Assembly: GCF_022531965.1 (NCBI RefSeq) | Contig: NZ_CP092831.1 | Location: 3,233,001 to 3,297,000 of the forward strand | Origin: Paenibacillus peoriae | GTDB taxonomy: Bacteria; Bacillota; Bacilli; Paenibacillales; Paenibacillaceae | Direction: 5' to 3' | DNA length: 64,000 bases | Shown here: piece by piece, positions 63,033-64,000 of the stretch | Numbering within the stretch: position 1 is the stretch's first letter | Layout of the letters: every line of letters starts with the position of its first letter | Program-made: the position numbers and the translations under genes | The notes under the pieces: generated by a model | What the model saw: the letters and a program-made list of their open reading frames with translations, nothing else | Told to the model about the DNA's origin: nothing | Databases searched by the model: none

Positions 63033-63310
63033 GGGGCTTCGCCCCTATACTTTCAATACTGCAATTAGATCACGGGTTCGATTACACTGTTGCGATGTTG
63101 CTTCCATCTGTCTTCAACGAACCACATTTCATGTTCATTTGAAATTCATGTCAGCCTCGCCTGATTACTCTACGCTTGCTCGGAAACTCCACTTTATCCA
63201 TCCCGCATCACTTCTTTCCTTAAGGTCTCTAGTCTTGGTATCCAAGAATGTCCTACCTCAGTTCCAATGTGCTGTGTGATCCCAAAGTGTCTGTCCTCGC
63301 CTTGTTGTGA
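63033..63310 (-). other. Region without clear coding, 3' part of a small transcript
   Basis: Between the small frame at 63311 and the terminator at 62987 I see no intact gene. Minus-strand frames break often, although short pieces look protein-like, for example IGTEVGHSWIPRLETLRKEV and WFVEDRWKQHRN. It may be an untranslated or structured RNA or a decayed coding region. Confidence 0.35.
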
Positions 63311-63451
63311 TCAGGGTCTCCCTAGATGTGGTGGACTTTTGTCCTGATCATAGCCCATTTCATAGTTGTTTCCGACAACCTGTCTATTTAAGCCTCTCGG
63401 CCGTGACAGGCCATCCCTATTCGCCAGTTCGGATCTACTTTGGTTATCCAT
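63311..63451 (-). CDS. Small protein, 46 residues, function unknown
   Basis: An ATG at 63451 has AGGAGG 9 bases upstream (63461-63466), and a TATAAT lies about 20 bases further up. The product begins MDNQSRSELANRDGLSRPRG and ends PPHLGRP. It is polar, rich in Arg, Asn, Gly and Pro, with no membrane helix, a composition like small spore or coat proteins, but I do not recognise it. The strong ribosome site, the promoter-like sequence and the matching terminator downstream support expression. Confidence 0.5.
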   Translation of the reverse strand: MDNQSRSELANRDGLSRPRGLNRQVVGNNYEMGYDQDKSPPHLGRP

Positions 63452-63532
63452 CGTTATCAACCTCCTGGTGTCGGGATACTATTATAATACACCTATAGGC
63501 TGTATCTGAAACAGGTATCATAAAAAACTTTT

Positions 63533-64000
63533 TTATGATCGAGAAGAACCAAATGCTTGCTGTACCTCGGCTTCACTCACTTGTGTTTTAAAGACCAATT
63601 TCGAAGGATCTTGAGGTGAATAAATGACCTCTATAATGCTTCCTTGCTGCAGCTTGGATAGTTGGGAAGAAAAAACATCCTTTTGCGTGGTTACATTAAA
63701 GGTATCGCCGTTGCTTTTCGTTACACTCAGCGTAAATTGAAGCTTAATTTTATCGGATCCCGCTTCACCTATGGGTGTAACATCCAGCACCTTTGCATAT
63801 GCCTGCTCACCGGTTTTGGCAATTTCCATCAGCTCGGGCGATACGCCCTGCTTGACCATTTGCTCATTCATTAACGCTTGCAAATCCATCTGCGACACCT
63901 GCCCTTTCAGGTCAAGTCCTACTTTCTTTTTGTCTTTCTCCGATATTACGAGTGGAATGATCGAGCCTGGCTGAAATTGAGCCATGGAAGTTAAAGGAAT
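63533..64000 (-). CDS. Hypothetical protein, 5' end beyond the window
   Basis: The frame is open to the right edge. An ATG at 63985 has no ribosome site, and the codons before it (IPLTS) look coding, so the start is probably outside. The visible part has a broken repeat: FQPGSIIPLVISEKDKKKVGLD at the start resembles the end of a beta-barrel unit, and a full unit follows (AYAKVLDVTPIGEAGSDKIKL, then GSIIEVIYSPQDPSKLVF). Such barrels are seen in SHOCT-associated and DUF3592-like proteins. Function unknown. Confidence 0.7.
   Translation of the reverse strand: MPLTSMAQFQPGSIIPLVISEKDKKKVGLDLKGQVSQMDLQALMNEQMVKQGVSPELMEIAKTGEQAYAKVLDVTPIGEAGSDKIKLQFTLSVTKSNGDTFNVTTQKDVFSSQLSKLQQGSIIEVIYSPQDPSKLVFKTQVSEAEVQQAFGSSRS

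Noticed and set aside
62691..63279. Plus-strand frame continuing past the LysR gene
   Set aside because: It overlaps the terminator stem and has no ribosome site; the better-supported signal in this stretch is on the minus strand.
1..64000. CRISPR arrays, tRNA or rRNA genes, intact insertion sequences
   Set aside because: No regularly spaced repeats, cloverleaf-like sequences or transposase motifs were found.

Overview
The window looks like a chromosome segment of a facultatively anaerobic, spore-forming Paenibacillus close to P. polymyxa. This rests on moderate GC content, strong AGGAGG-type ribosome sites with frequent GTG and TTG starts, a tandem-GTPase dynamin like Bacillus DynA, a peptide quorum-sensing pair of the type known from P. 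polymyxa, and a soluble [FeFe]-hydrogenase/formate dehydrogenase locus. No rRNA, tRNA, CRISPR array or intact insertion sequence was found.

Layout. 1-1.2 kb: end of an STM4014/STM4015-type cluster that runs off the left edge. 1.4-5.1 kb: a three-gene efflux operon (EmrA-like adaptor, DHA2 permease, MacA-like lipoprotein adaptor). 5.5-6.9 kb: a Fur-box-controlled flavodoxin with a partner of unknown function. 7.3-8.9 kb: an RNA methyltransferase and a pseudouridine synthase. 9.0-11.7 kb: a second DHA2 exporter with an overlapping MarR regulator, then another MarR gene. 12.0-16.5 kb: topoisomerase IV (parE-parC). 16.6-27 kb: an ABC-2 exporter with a membrane-anchored SGNH hydrolase, an AIM24-like protein, a secreted CAP protein, purT with a GNAT enzyme, and a heterodimeric ABC exporter. 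27.2-32.4 kb: a dynamin, a glutathione peroxidase relic, a small hypothetical gene and nth. 32.6-36.6 kb: a GerMN lipoprotein and two paralogous cell-wall amidases. 36.9-38.9 kb: leuC-leuD.

38.9-48.9 kb is the accessory part. It holds gene relics (two inverted copies of one C-terminal domain, a prophage lysis module broken in every gene, and a degraded region before the hydrogenase locus), a long structured hairpin, and a receptor/signal-peptide pair (RRNPP, AloR-AloP type) divergent from secreted proteins.

48.9-60.0 kb is the most interesting block. A probable molybdenum-cofactor riboswitch and a DUF2294 gene precede fdhF, hycB-like, hydA, hycB-like, an aspartase-family lyase and hydF, all on the plus strand. 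hydE and hydG converge on them from the minus strand. Formate dehydrogenase, two polyferredoxins and an [FeFe] hydrogenase are the parts of hydrogen-dependent CO2 reductase, that is, a soluble formate hydrogenlyase. The full H-cluster maturation set (hydE, hydF, hydG) sits alongside. The lyase could supply ammonia for the dithiolate bridge of the H-cluster.

60.2-64 kb: a secreted alkaline phosphatase divergent from a LysR regulator, a small independent transcript candidate, and a gene that runs off the right edge.
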